A stretch of DNA of 64,000 nucleotides from Propionibacteriaceae bacterium (GCA_009782915.1 WRIC01000009.1:26154-90153); one strand, 5' to 3'; positions 53,375 through 62,300 are shown, counted from the stretch's first letter. Notes: generated from the letters alone by a model not told the origin. Translations and numbers: made by a program.

Positions 53375-54442
53375 ATGCCTATCCGCATCAACCAGCGCCC
53401 CACACAACGCCAGATAGCTGCCCGGGTTGGAGTCAGCGTCACCACTGTGTCAAGGATCCTCAATCCGAGTGAAACCCATCCAGAACGATGGGCCTCCCCA
53501 GAGACGATTGAAGCGATACGTGAAGTAGCTGAGGTCCTCGGATATCGCAGAAATTCTCTGGCCGTCTCCCTGCGAACCTCCAGGTCCCAAACCATCGGTG
53601 TCTTTCTCCCAGTCATCGGTGACTACACCCTCGCCTCTATTTTTGCTGGCATTGATGATGTGGCTCGTGAACACGGCATCATGGCATTGACCGCTTCAAC
53701 CCTCGACACCCCAGGACTACGCTCCGATCGCGCCATGAACATGCTCGACCATCTTGTCGATGGGATCATCGGAGCAGATGCTCACCTCGGTGAACGCTAT
53801 CTTGGTGGTCTGGATGCCCAACGCGTACCCATCGTCCTGGTGCACCGTCGCCATGACGACCATGTGTCCGTGACCGCTGACGATGTTGCAGCAGGACAGA
53901 TGGCTGCCCGCCACCTCATCAGCCTCGGACGCACACGCCTGGCAGTCATCATTGGGCGACGATACATGTCCACGGGTGTAGATCGGGCCGCAGGATTCGT
54001 ACAAACGGCGCTCGAAGCAGGACTAGAAGAACCAGTAGTCTACGACCATGGATTCACTGTCCAAGCAGGACGAGAAGCCGCCCTAGCCATGATCGGGCGC
54101 GAGAGTGTTCCCGATGGGCTGTTCGGAATGCACGACCTGTGTGTCTTGGGCGCCACCTCGGTGCTACGACAACATGGGTACGTCACTGGTGAAGATGTTG
54201 CTGCTGTGGGAGTCTACGACTCTCCAGTAGCGGGGGCCTGTGATCTTTCATCCATTGGTATCGGGCTACACAACATGGGTCGGCGATCCCTCGAACTCCT
54301 GCTTGATCGTTTAGGAGGAAGTGACATTGAGTCAGAAACCCTGCCCGTACATCTGACCGTCAGAGCATCCAGCGATCCTTCCCTCCAGCGAACCGGTCAC
54401 ACCTGGGGAACAATGACACCCAAGGCGCCACCCACGCCATAG
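53375..54442 (+). CDS. LacI family transcriptional regulator
   Basis: RQIAARVGVSVTTVSRILNPSETHPERWASPETIEAIREVAEVLGYRRNSLA HTH and periplasmic-binding-like effector domain. Confidence 0.93.
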   Translation: MPIRINQRPTQRQIAARVGVSVTTVSRILNPSETHPERWASPETIEAIREVAEVLGYRRNSLAVSLRTSRSQTIGVFLPVIGDYTLASIFAGIDDVAREHGIMALTASTLDTPGLRSDRAMNMLDHLVDGIIGADAHLGERYLGGLDAQRVPIVLVHRRHDDHVSVTADDVAAGQMAARHLISLGRTRLAVIIGRRYMSTGVDRAAGFVQTALEAGLEEPVVYDHGFTVQAGREAALAMIGRESVPDGLFGMHDLCVLGATSVLRQHGYVTGEDVAAVGVYDSPVAGACDLSSIGIGLHNMGRRSLELLLDRLGGSDIESETLPVHLTVRASSDPSLQRTGHTWGTMTPKAPPTP

Positions 54443-54456
54443 GCCAGCACATCCGC

Positions 54457-54819
54457 CTAAAGGTAGAGCCCTGTGTTCTCCTCATCGAGACGTGTGGTGG
54501 CTATCGCGTGAAGATCGCGTTCCCGCAGAAGGATATACACCTCGGCGCGTACCTCCACTTCAGCTACCTCCGCCGGATCAAACAGTACGCGGTCCCCCAC
54601 CTTCACACTGCGCACATTCGGACCCGTAGCTGCCACCCGTGCCCAATCCAACCGGTGGCCCATCTTCACGGTTGCCGGGATCAGGATTCCACCACCCGAA
54701 CGTCGCTCACCGGCATCCTCACAGGACACCAGGATACGGTCGTGGAGCATGTGGATGGGGAGAGGATCAGTTGGTGAAGTGTCCACAGCGGTGGTGGAAG
54801 GTTTTTTCGCCGCCATCAC
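54457..54819 (-). CDS. GroES-family co-chaperonin-like protein
   Basis: LHDRILVSCEDAGERRSGGGILIPATVKMGHRLDWARVAATGPNVRSVKVGDRVLFDPAEVAEVEV. Confidence 0.88.
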   Translation of the reverse strand: MMAAKKPSTTAVDTSPTDPLPIHMLHDRILVSCEDAGERRSGGGILIPATVKMGHRLDWARVAATGPNVRSVKVGDRVLFDPAEVAEVEVRAEVYILLRERDLHAIATTRLDEENTGLYL

Positions 54820-55122
54820 TTACTTCTTCTTGGTTGCAGCAACAACAACAATAACCCCCGCCACGATAGCGACTGCAACAGGGACGGGCCTCCAGCCTGA
54901 CTCATCTTTGAACAATCCCAGTACCCGCTGGGAGGATTGCTTGACCTGTGCCCTGACATCGTCCAGCCCGCGCTTCACGCGAGACTTGTGCTCTTGTACG
55001 GCCCGATGGGTGACAGCTCTGGGATGGACCTCAGTGACGAATCGAGAAATATTTTCCGTCAAACGCTGGCGTGCATCAGCAAGATCCTGCTCGATTGCCT
55101 CAACACTACGATGATCAGCCAT
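54820..55122 (-). CDS. DUF3618 domain-containing protein
   Basis: MADHRSVEAIEQDLADARQRLTENISRFVTEVHPRAV...; C-terminal TM. Confidence 0.85.
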   Translation of the reverse strand: MADHRSVEAIEQDLADARQRLTENISRFVTEVHPRAVTHRAVQEHKSRVKRGLDDVRAQVKQSSQRVLGLFKDESGWRPVPVAVAIVAGVIVVVAATKKK

Positions 55123-55177
55123 GGCCTCTCCTGAGAAAAATCCCACCACAACACGTGATGTGGACTACTATCGTACT

Positions 55178-55657
55178 ATGGCTGAATTAGTTCAAGGTGA
55201 CCAAGCACCTGATTTCCGTTTGCAAGATGCACAAGAAAACTGGGTCTCTCTCAGCGATTACGCGGGCGGGAAACTCATTTTGTATTTCTATCCCAAAGCA
55301 ATGACCCCCGGGTGCACGATCGAAGCAGTTGATTTCTCTGCCTCAGTGGATGCTTTCGCCCAGGCGGGCTATTCCATTGCTGGGGTCTCCCCCGACAAAC
55401 CCGCCTCATTGATGAGATTCATGGAACGCAACGACCTGACGATCAAGTTGCTGTCGGACCCGGAGATGGAATGCATCACACCCTATGGCGCCTGGGGAGA
55501 CAAGACCCTGTGGGGCAAGGTCATCAACGGACTGATTCGCTCCACCTTCATCATTGATGTGGACTCCCACGGCAAAGGCAAGATCCTCGAAGCCGAATAT
55601 GGCGTACGCGCCACCGGCCACGTCGAACGCCTGCGCACCCACCTGGGTATCTCCTGA
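55178..55657 (+). CDS. bcp: Thioredoxin-dependent peroxiredoxin, Bcp/PrxQ type
   Basis: GDQAPDFRLQDAQENWVSLSDYAGGKLILYFYPKAMTPGCTIEAVDF. An alternative start at 55121 overlaps the divergent DUF3618 gene. Confidence 0.92.
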   Translation: MAELVQGDQAPDFRLQDAQENWVSLSDYAGGKLILYFYPKAMTPGCTIEAVDFSASVDAFAQAGYSIAGVSPDKPASLMRFMERNDLTIKLLSDPEMECITPYGAWGDKTLWGKVINGLIRSTFIIDVDSHGKGKILEAEYGVRATGHVERLRTHLGIS

Positions 55658-55659
55658 CA

Positions 55660-55690
55660 AAAGGGGGACGGGGCGTTTGTCACACTGACC
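55660..55690. repeat. Family-B repeat copy 3' of bcp
   Basis: AAAGGGGGACGGGGCGTTTGTCACAC. Confidence 0.8.
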
Positions 55691-55739
55691 CTGGTGTCAC
55701 ATACCCACACCGTCCGCGGGCGTTGTGGCACACCGATAG

Positions 55740-55821
55740 TGCAGGAGAAGAGACTTGAACTCTCACGCCCGAAGGCACAGGAACCTAAATCCTGCGTGTC
55801 TACCAATTCCACCACACCTGC
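55740..55821 (-). tRNA. tRNA-Leu (anticodon UAG)
   Basis: Reverse complement GCAGGTGTGGTGGAATTGGTAGACACGCAGGATTTAGGTTCCTGTGCCTTCGGGCGTGAGAGTTCAAGTCTCTTCTCCTGCA; one U-U mismatch in acceptor stem. Confidence 0.92.
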
Positions 55822-55863
55822 AAGTGCTCCCATTCTATCAGTACCTCAGCTGTGATAATTGGG

Positions 55864-57240
55864 TCAGTTGGTACCGTCCCCACTGACCCAGCCGGGGCCT
55901 GATGATTCACCATCGGGATCGGGTGGGAGTTGAACTGGGGTGGGACGCAATAGCGGGTCATCGATTGACAGTGTTTTGATGGGGCCGGGTCCAGTCTCGG
56001 CGGTCTCAAACCTGACGGTCACCAAACCGAGCCCCGAACCCCACACCCAGCCCGGGCCGTACTCATCATGGGTGACATCGTCCCCGGGACGATACCCGTC
56101 CCAACTGTGGCGCGAAGGTGAGCTCGGCAACTCCACCTGGGAAATATCACTGTGGGCAAGGTCAACCTCAAACAAGGCTTCCTGAGCCTCCAAGGTGAAC
56201 CCGGAGACACCCACACCCAGTAGTCGAACCCCGCGCTTCAGTAGGGCACGTTGCTCCTCCAGCAGGGCCAGCGCCACCGAGGCGATCGTCTCCGGGAAGT
56301 CGATCGCCCCCAGGAGAGTCCGCGAGCGGGAATGAATCGTGAAATCAGCGAGCTTGAGTTTGACCGTGATCGTACGGGCAAAGAAACCAGACTTGCGTAA
56401 CCTTCCAGCCACCAAAACCGCATCACGAGCAGCAATCGGTGCAAGCTGTTCAACGGTGGTCAGATCAGTCTCGAAGGTGTCCTCCATGGAGATTGATTTC
56501 ACCTCCCTCTCACCAGAGATCTGGCGGTCATCCTCACCATAGGCAACCGCCATCAGCCATGAAGCATGCGCTTGACCCAGTTCACGTTGAAGCTCCTTCA
56601 CGGTGGCATGGCGCAGATCATCGACCACTCGTATCCCCAGTTTCGCTAAACGCTCCGCCGTTGCTGGACCAACCCCCGGAAGAACACGCACCGAAAGAAA
56701 CTGGATATGATCGACCTCGGTCCCCGGTTCGATGATCGACACCCCATCAGGCTTAGCTTCCTCACAAGCCAACTTGGCCATGAACTTACTCGATCCAAAC
56801 CCCACCGAAGCAGTCAAACCACCAGTCACCTCGACCACCTGCTGTCGTACCTTCTCCCCCAAAGCCGTGAGGGCGGAAGAAGAAAAATCGGTGACACCAC
56901 CGGCAGCCAGATCCACGAAAGCCTCATCCAGACTCAAAGGCTCCACCAAAGGTGAGAGCTGCTCCAAGACCCCCATCACCTGGCGCGAAGCAATCCGATA
57001 GGCAGTAAACCGGCCAGACAGAATCGCGGCACTCGGGCACAGACTCCGCGCCTCATGGGTGGGCATCGCGGAGTGTATCCCGAACTTCCGCGCCTCGTAG
57101 GAGGCCGTGGACACCACCGATCTGTTGGAAACTCCACCGATAACCACAGGTTTCCCCTGCAGTGAAGGTTTGTCTCTCTGCTCGACCGCGGCAAAGAAAG
57201 CATCCAGATCGAGGTGGAGAACTGACGGCTCAGCGCGCAC
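55864..57240 (-). CDS. dinB: DNA polymerase IV
   Basis: VLHLDLDAFFAAVEQRDKPSLQGKPVVIGG, SLDEAFVDL; GTG start 57240 preferred, ORF extends to 57291. Confidence 0.92.
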   Translation of the reverse strand: MRAEPSVLHLDLDAFFAAVEQRDKPSLQGKPVVIGGVSNRSVVSTASYEARKFGIHSAMPTHEARSLCPSAAILSGRFTAYRIASRQVMGVLEQLSPLVEPLSLDEAFVDLAAGGVTDFSSSALTALGEKVRQQVVEVTGGLTASVGFGSSKFMAKLACEEAKPDGVSIIEPGTEVDHIQFLSVRVLPGVGPATAERLAKLGIRVVDDLRHATVKELQRELGQAHASWLMAVAYGEDDRQISGEREVKSISMEDTFETDLTTVEQLAPIAARDAVLVAGRLRKSGFFARTITVKLKLADFTIHSRSRTLLGAIDFPETIASVALALLEEQRALLKRGVRLLGVGVSGFTLEAQEALFEVDLAHSDISQVELPSSPSRHSWDGYRPGDDVTHDEYGPGWVWGSGLGLVTVRFETAETGPGPIKTLSIDDPLLRPTPVQLPPDPDGESSGPGWVSGDGTN

Positions 57241-57793
57241 GAGACGTCCATTCGCCCAAGGCTTCCAGCGCTCTATTCCTGGTACGTTCAAAGGTCACAA
57301 AGTCAAAGGGTCCACGCGGATTGCGACTAGTTTCGCGCCAATCATCCAGGTTAAAATCAGGAAAAGTGACCCGCCCCTGGTGAGAATCGTAGATCTCGGT
57401 GATGTCGAGATGGGTGGTGTAGGGCCACAACAGTCGATAAACCTCTCCCCCACCAATCGACCACCACTGCTTGTTGGGGAACTGCCCCAGATAGTCACCC
57501 ACCTCTTGAAGGGTTCGAGCCACCAATATGGTGGTTGTTTTGTCGTCCCTGCACACTTCTGGCGATGTCCATGTTGGATTTCGCGTGATCACAATGGATG
57601 TGCGCTGCGGGAGTGGTCCCCCTAAAGAGTCGAAGGTACGCCGCCCCATCACGAGAACACCACCTGTGGTGACCTGCTTGAACCGCTCAAAATCCTCAGG
57701 GTAATGCCACAGGAGTCCCACCCCATCACCAATCACACCGTTAGCCGCCACCGCGGCTATCGCGGTCAGTGAGGGATGGTTCTTCATGCCCAT
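57230..57793 (-). CDS. folA: Dihydrofolate reductase
   Basis: AIAAVAANGVIGDGVGLLWHYPEDFERFKQVTTGGVLVMGRRTFDSLGGPLPQRTSIVIT. Confidence 0.94.
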   Translation of the reverse strand: MGMKNHPSLTAIAAVAANGVIGDGVGLLWHYPEDFERFKQVTTGGVLVMGRRTFDSLGGPLPQRTSIVITRNPTWTSPEVCRDDKTTTILVARTLQEVGDYLGQFPNKQWWSIGGGEVYRLLWPYTTHLDITEIYDSHQGRVTFPDFNLDDWRETSRNPRGPFDFVTFERTRNRALEALGEWTSRAR

Positions 57794-57834
57794 AACGGTA
57801 CCAAACAGCCCTCCACCCCTCCAGAAGCAACGCC

Positions 57835-58172
57835 ACCCCCGTCACCGTACGCAACACTGCGAGATGCAACACCACCGCCGTCACCCTGCGGAGCGGAGCG
57901 ACTCGCAACACCTCCCGCGTCACCCTGCGCACTTACCCCGTCACCCTGCGCACTCACCCCGTCACCCTGCGCACTCACCCCGTCACCCTGCGCGAAGTCG
58001 CAGGGTCCAGACTACCTAGTTGTTCGACTGTGGATTCTGGATTCCGCGAGTCGCTGCGCTCCGCGGAATGACGGGTGGGTAGCGCCACGCTCAACAGCAC
58101 GACGGGGGTGAGTCCGCTCCGCGGGGAGACGGGGGTGAGTCCGCTCCGCGGGGAGACGGGGGTGAGTGCTTC
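57835..58172. repeat. Family-A repeat cluster with tandem truncated arms
   Basis: CCCCGTCACCCTGCGCACTCA repeated 3 times, one full element, then GGTGAGTCCGCTCCGCGGGGAGACGGG repeated twice. Confidence 0.93.
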
Positions 58173-58767
58173 ACTCTGTTGAAAGACGGAGGTGGGGGAT
58201 CATGGCTCGCAGGGCTCTCCCGCGGTGGCTGATGGCGTCTTTTTCTTCGGGGCTCATCTCGGCGGTGGTCCGGGTTTCACCCTCGGGGATGAACAGCGGA
58301 TCGTACCCGAAACCACCCTGCCCTCGCGGAGCCTCGGCGAGAGTGCCCTCCACGACACCGCGGACCACCTGCTCACCACCATCCCACACCAAAGCCATGG
58401 CACACACGAAACGAGCAGTACGCTTCTCAGGGGCAACATCGTCGATTTGGCGAATCAGCAGGGCAAGATTCTCCCCATCACCAGCACCACTACCCGCCCA
58501 GCGTGCGGAGCGTACCCCAGGCATCCGGTTGAGAACATCGACCTCGATACCAGAATCATCAGCTAAGGTGGGCAAGCCGGTGCGGGCAAACCCCTCACGA
58601 GCTTTGATCAGTGCATTAGCCTCAAAGGTGTCCCCGTCTTCGACCGGCTCCGGGTAAGGATCGACATCACCCAAACCCAGAACAACACCATCGACACCAT
58701 TGGCCACAAGTATTCGTCGAAGCTCGGTGATTTTATGATCAGAACCCGTGGCGAGAAAGAATTTCAT
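58171..58767 (-). CDS. rdgB: XTP/dITP diphosphatase (RdgB/HAM1)
   Basis: FFLATGSDHKITELRRIL, LPTLADDSGIEVDVLNRMPGVRSARWAG, FGYDPLFIPEGETRTTAEM. Confidence 0.95.
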   Translation of the reverse strand: MKFFLATGSDHKITELRRILVANGVDGVVLGLGDVDPYPEPVEDGDTFEANALIKAREGFARTGLPTLADDSGIEVDVLNRMPGVRSARWAGSGAGDGENLALLIRQIDDVAPEKRTARFVCAMALVWDGGEQVVRGVVEGTLAEAPRGQGGFGYDPLFIPEGETRTTAEMSPEEKDAISHRGRALRAMIPHLRLSTE

Positions 58768-59483
58768 CAGCTCTCCAAGGTTTGACGCTGAAGCGCAGTG
58801 AGTTGTTCACAGCCAGCTAACCCCAAGGTCAGCATCGCGTCAAAGGACTCTTTGGTGAAGGGTTGCCCCTCTGCTGTTCCCTGCACTTCAACGAGACGGC
58901 CATCACCGGTAGCCACAATGTTGAGGTCCACCTCCGCGCGAGAATCCTCCTCATAGGGAAGATCGAGCCGGATCGTACCATCAATGATTCCCACCGAAAC
59001 CGCTGCAACTGATCCGATCAAGGGTTCCCCAGCGAGCATCTTTCGTTCACGCATCCAGTTGACTGCGTCCACCAGCGCCACATAAGCACCCGTGATCGAA
59101 GCAGTACGCGTACCGCCATCGGCCTGCAACGCATCGCAATCGATCTGGATGGTGTTTTCTCCCAGTGCCTCATCATCAATGATCGCCCTCAAGCTGCGCC
59201 CAATCAGGCGAGAGATTTCGTGGGTACGCCCACCGATCTTCCCGCGTACCGACTCCCGATCATTACGAGTGTTCGTGGCTCTGGGAAGCATCGAATACTC
59301 TGCGGTCACCCAGCCTTTGCCTGAGTCCTTGCGCCATCGTGGTACGCCAGGGGTCACCGAAGCAGCCACTAACACTTTTGTTTTACCGAACTCGACCAGG
59401 ACTGATCCTTCAGCACTGTCCAACCAATTCCGGGTGAAGGACACTGGTCGTAGTTCATCTAATTGTCTGCCGTCTAGTCTCAT
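58767..59483 (-). CDS. rph: Ribonuclease PH
   Basis: [68 protein letters not shown]. Confidence 0.97.
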   Translation of the reverse strand: MRLDGRQLDELRPVSFTRNWLDSAEGSVLVEFGKTKVLVAASVTPGVPRWRKDSGKGWVTAEYSMLPRATNTRNDRESVRGKIGGRTHEISRLIGRSLRAIIDDEALGENTIQIDCDALQADGGTRTASITGAYVALVDAVNWMRERKMLAGEPLIGSVAAVSVGIIDGTIRLDLPYEEDSRAEVDLNIVATGDGRLVEVQGTAEGQPFTKESFDAMLTLGLAGCEQLTALQRQTLES

Positions 59484-59519
59484 GGTGATTCTTTCTTTGT
59501 TGACTACTGTTGTATCTGG

Positions 59520-59640
59520 ATTCTGCGACTTCGCGCAGAAAGACGGGGGGTAGGCGTCATCCAGCGGTTACTCCTTTGCCGTTTCCCTGGACCCTGCGAC
59601 TTCGCGCAGGGAGACGGGGATGGGTGTGCGCAGGGTCCAC
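59520..59640. repeat. Family-A half-elements flanking and inside the 3' end of murI
   Basis: TCTGGATTCTGCGACTTCGCGCAGAAAGACGGGG (59517-) and CCCTGGACCCTGCGACTTCGCGCAGGGAGACGGGG (59587-). Confidence 0.9.
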
Positions 59641-60435
59641 GATCACTTCCTCGAAGGCTTCCGTGGTGTTGACGAAGTCACCCAGGAGTCGTGAAGCGAT
59701 CTTGGTGAAACGCTGTGGGTTTCCGGTGGTGAGGAAACGCCGTACCCCCTGGTCTCCTTCGCGAAGTAAACCCTCATTGGCAAGTGTCCCGTAGGTAGCG
59801 GTCGCGCATTCCTCAGCAGAGGACACTAAGGTCACCTGATCACCCAACACATAGGAGATGACTCCCGCCAGCAGTGGATAGTGGGTGCAACCAAGAATCA
59901 CTGTGTCAACATCGGTGTCAATGATCGGCGAAAGATAGTCCTTGGCGACACCCATAAGTTCCTCCCCACTGGTGATCCCTGCCTCCACGAAATCCACGAA
60001 CCGCGGGCAAACGATCGTGGTCAGTTCGGCATCTGTGGCTGACACCGCATCCTCGTAGGCGCGCGAGGTGGCGGTTGCCTGGGTGGACAGTACGGCGAGT
60101 TTACCCGTACGCGAAACACGTACTGCCCTCTTGGCCGCAGGAAGGACCACCTCGACTACCGGAATGGAATACCGTTCCCGCGCATCAGCAAGCACAGCGG
60201 CTGAAGCCGAGTTGCAGGCAATGACCAGGGCTTTCACACCCATGTCCACCAGGGCATCCAAACAAGCTAAAGCGAAGGTGCGCACCTCTGCAATCGGTCG
60301 TGGACCATAGGGCGCGCGAGCAGTATCCCCCAGATAGATGAGGTCCTCCCCCGGCAGCAGATCTACGATCGCTCGGGCAACAGTTAGTCCACCGAACCCG
60401 GAGTCGAAGATCCCTACCGGTGCATTCGTGTTCAC
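59557..60435 (-). CDS. murI: Glutamate racemase
   Basis: [46 protein letters not shown]. Confidence 0.96.
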   Translation of the reverse strand: MNTNAPVGIFDSGFGGLTVARAIVDLLPGEDLIYLGDTARAPYGPRPIAEVRTFALACLDALVDMGVKALVIACNSASAAVLADARERYSIPVVEVVLPAAKRAVRVSRTGKLAVLSTQATATSRAYEDAVSATDAELTTIVCPRFVDFVEAGITSGEELMGVAKDYLSPIIDTDVDTVILGCTHYPLLAGVISYVLGDQVTLVSSAEECATATYGTLANEGLLREGDQGVRRFLTTGNPQRFTKIASRLLGDFVNTTEAFEEVIVDPAHTHPRLPARSRRVQGNGKGVTAG

Positions 60436-60456
60436 TGTCGTATTCTATCTTCCCGC

Positions 60457-60760
60457 GTGACAAAACACCTCCCCATGCTGTCACGAAACCGTCACCCTGC
60501 GCGAAGTCGCGGGGCCCAGACTACCCAGTTGCTCAACTGTGGATTCTGGATTCTGCGACTACGCGCAGAAAGACGGAGCGATACGTCAAAACACCTCCGT
60601 CCCCATGTCGTCACGGAACCGTCACCCTGCGGAGCGAAGCGACTCGCAGGGTCCAGGCCACCCAGTTGTTCAACTGTGGATTCTGGATTCTGCGACTTCG
60701 CGCAGAAAGACGGAGGAAGAGTCGCGCAGAAAGACGGGGGAAGAGTCGCGCAGAAGGTGG
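60457..60760. repeat. Mixed family-A/family-B repeat cluster
   Basis: GTGACAAAACACCTCCCCATGCTGTCAC; two full family-A elements (60490-60577, 60619-60716); truncated GAAGAGTCGCGCAGAAAGACGGGG tandem copies. Confidence 0.93.
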
Positions 60761-60782
60761 GGGCAGCACAAGGGGACGGTGG

Positions 60783-61007
60783 TCAGTTGCAGAATGACGG
60801 GAAAGGAACCAGTGAGCAACCTGAGCAGCCGTGGGGTGGGCAGGAGGATTGGAGGGGGGCTCGATGGACTTCACCACTGTGGTGGAGTTGCTTGATGCAG
60901 TCCGTCACCACCTCACGGGGAAGACCGGTCGTCGATGAAATCTGGGAGACCACTCGTACCCCACGATTGATGGCATCACGAACAAGGGTCAAAGACTCAA
61001 CACTCAT
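60783..61007 (-). CDS. feoC: FeoC-like small winged-helix protein with C-terminal Cys cluster
   Basis: MSVESLTLVRDAINRGVRVVSQISSTTGLPREVVTDCIKQLHHSGEVHRAPLQSSCPPHGCSGCSL; ATGA overlap with the FeoB-like gene. Confidence 0.7.
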   Translation of the reverse strand: MSVESLTLVRDAINRGVRVVSQISSTTGLPREVVTDCIKQLHHSGEVHRAPLQSSCPPHGCSGCSLVPFPSFCN

Positions 61008-62281
61008 AGGATCAGCCTCAGAAACTGGAAGGTCACAATTGCTGCGATAGATGCCATGACCAGTTGAATAGCCATCCCCACCGCAGTCCATTTCCATCCC
61101 ACCTGGCGTACCTGGGTAGCGAAAGTAGCCACGCATGGGGTGTACGCCAAGAGGTACACCATGAAAGCGACAATCGCTGCGATGGCGTGACCACCGGAGG
61201 ACACCTCGAAGGTCATCCAGATATGGTCGCCCAACACCGACAGGTCAACACCTAAAACCCCATAGGTTTGTGCCCAACTGGAAATCACTGCTTCCTTGGC
61301 CACCAGACCCACCACCAGGGCAGCAACAGCCTCCCAGTTGCCGAAACCTGCGGGACTAAACAGTGGGGCCACCAAGGAAGCTGACCATCCGTAGAGTGAA
61401 TCCGTCACCTCCACATGGCCGAAAGACCCACCATGAACGGGAATGGCTTGGAGAAACCATACACCGATCACCGCGGCGACAATGATCCCGCCGGCGGTCT
61501 GCAGGAAGTCTTTGATCCGTGCCCAAGCAATGAACCAGATGGGTTGAAACCGGGGGATCTGGTACGCGGGTAGGTCGAAGACAAGGGGTTGTTCACCGAT
61601 GGTACGCCACAGCGTCTTCCTCATCAGCAACCCGGCTAGGACAACGTACCCCAAAGAAACCAGGTACATCCCGAAGACCACTGTTCCAGCCCACCGCCCG
61701 AAGAACATGCTCCCCAGCATGATGAAAACAGTCAGCCGAGCCGAGCATGCTGTGAAAGGAATGAGCAGGGCAGTCATGAGACGCTGGTGGCGCTGTGGGA
61801 GGTCGCGGGTGGCCATGAGCGCGGGAACATTACATCCAAAACCGACCACCAAAGGCAGGAATGCTTGGCCGGGCAAGCCTAGGATTCCCATGACGCGATC
61901 GGTGAGAACAGCAGCACGCGCCAAATATCCGGAATGCTCGAGGCCCGCCAGCAGAAGAAACATCATGGTCATCATGGGTAGGAAGGTGAGCACCATCCCC
62001 ACTCCAGCAATGAGCCCATCAACAACGAGTCCTTCCATCCATGTTCCCCCGAGCCCGATGGTGTTCATGAGTGCTGAGGTTCCCCCAGCTACGGGGCCAG
62101 TCAGGAGGGTGCTCAACCATTTCTGCAAGGGGGAAGCCAAGGTGGTGGTCAATTGGAAGACCAACCACATCACCACTAAGAAGAACAGTGGTCCGAATAC
62201 GGGGGCGAGCAGGATGCGGTCGATGGAATCGTGGATAGGGGCAGATGTCCGGGTTTTCTGGGCTTCTCTGCTCGGCTTCAC
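61004..62281 (-). CDS. feoB: FeoB-type ferrous iron permease domain protein lacking N-terminal GTPase domain (GTG start)
   Basis: DSIDRILLAPVFGPLFFLVVMWLVFQLTTT, VGFGCNVPALMATRDLPQRHQRLMTALLIPFTACSARLTVF, Gate and C-terminal FeoB motifs; no G1-G5 motifs. Confidence 0.88.
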   Translation of the reverse strand: MKPSREAQKTRTSAPIHDSIDRILLAPVFGPLFFLVVMWLVFQLTTTLASPLQKWLSTLLTGPVAGGTSALMNTIGLGGTWMEGLVVDGLIAGVGMVLTFLPMMTMMFLLLAGLEHSGYLARAAVLTDRVMGILGLPGQAFLPLVVGFGCNVPALMATRDLPQRHQRLMTALLIPFTACSARLTVFIMLGSMFFGRWAGTVVFGMYLVSLGYVVLAGLLMRKTLWRTIGEQPLVFDLPAYQIPRFQPIWFIAWARIKDFLQTAGGIIVAAVIGVWFLQAIPVHGGSFGHVEVTDSLYGWSASLVAPLFSPAGFGNWEAVAALVVGLVAKEAVISSWAQTYGVLGVDLSVLGDHIWMTFEVSSGGHAIAAIVAFMVYLLAYTPCVATFATQVRQVGWKWTAVGMAIQLVMASIAAIVTFQFLRLIL

Positions 62282-62282
62282 A

Positions 62283-62300
62283 TAGGTAAGGCTAACCTAA
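62283..62300 (-). promoter_or_regulatory. DtxR/IdeR-type iron box TTAGGTTAGCCTTACCTA
   Basis: Close to the consensus TTAGGTTAGCCTAACCTAA; next to the feoB GTG start. Confidence 0.75.

Noticed and set aside
54457-54819. Main groES of a missing groESL operon
   Set aside because: Divergent, stand-alone co-chaperonin-like protein next to DUF3618 and bcp with no groEL; reported only as GroES-family.
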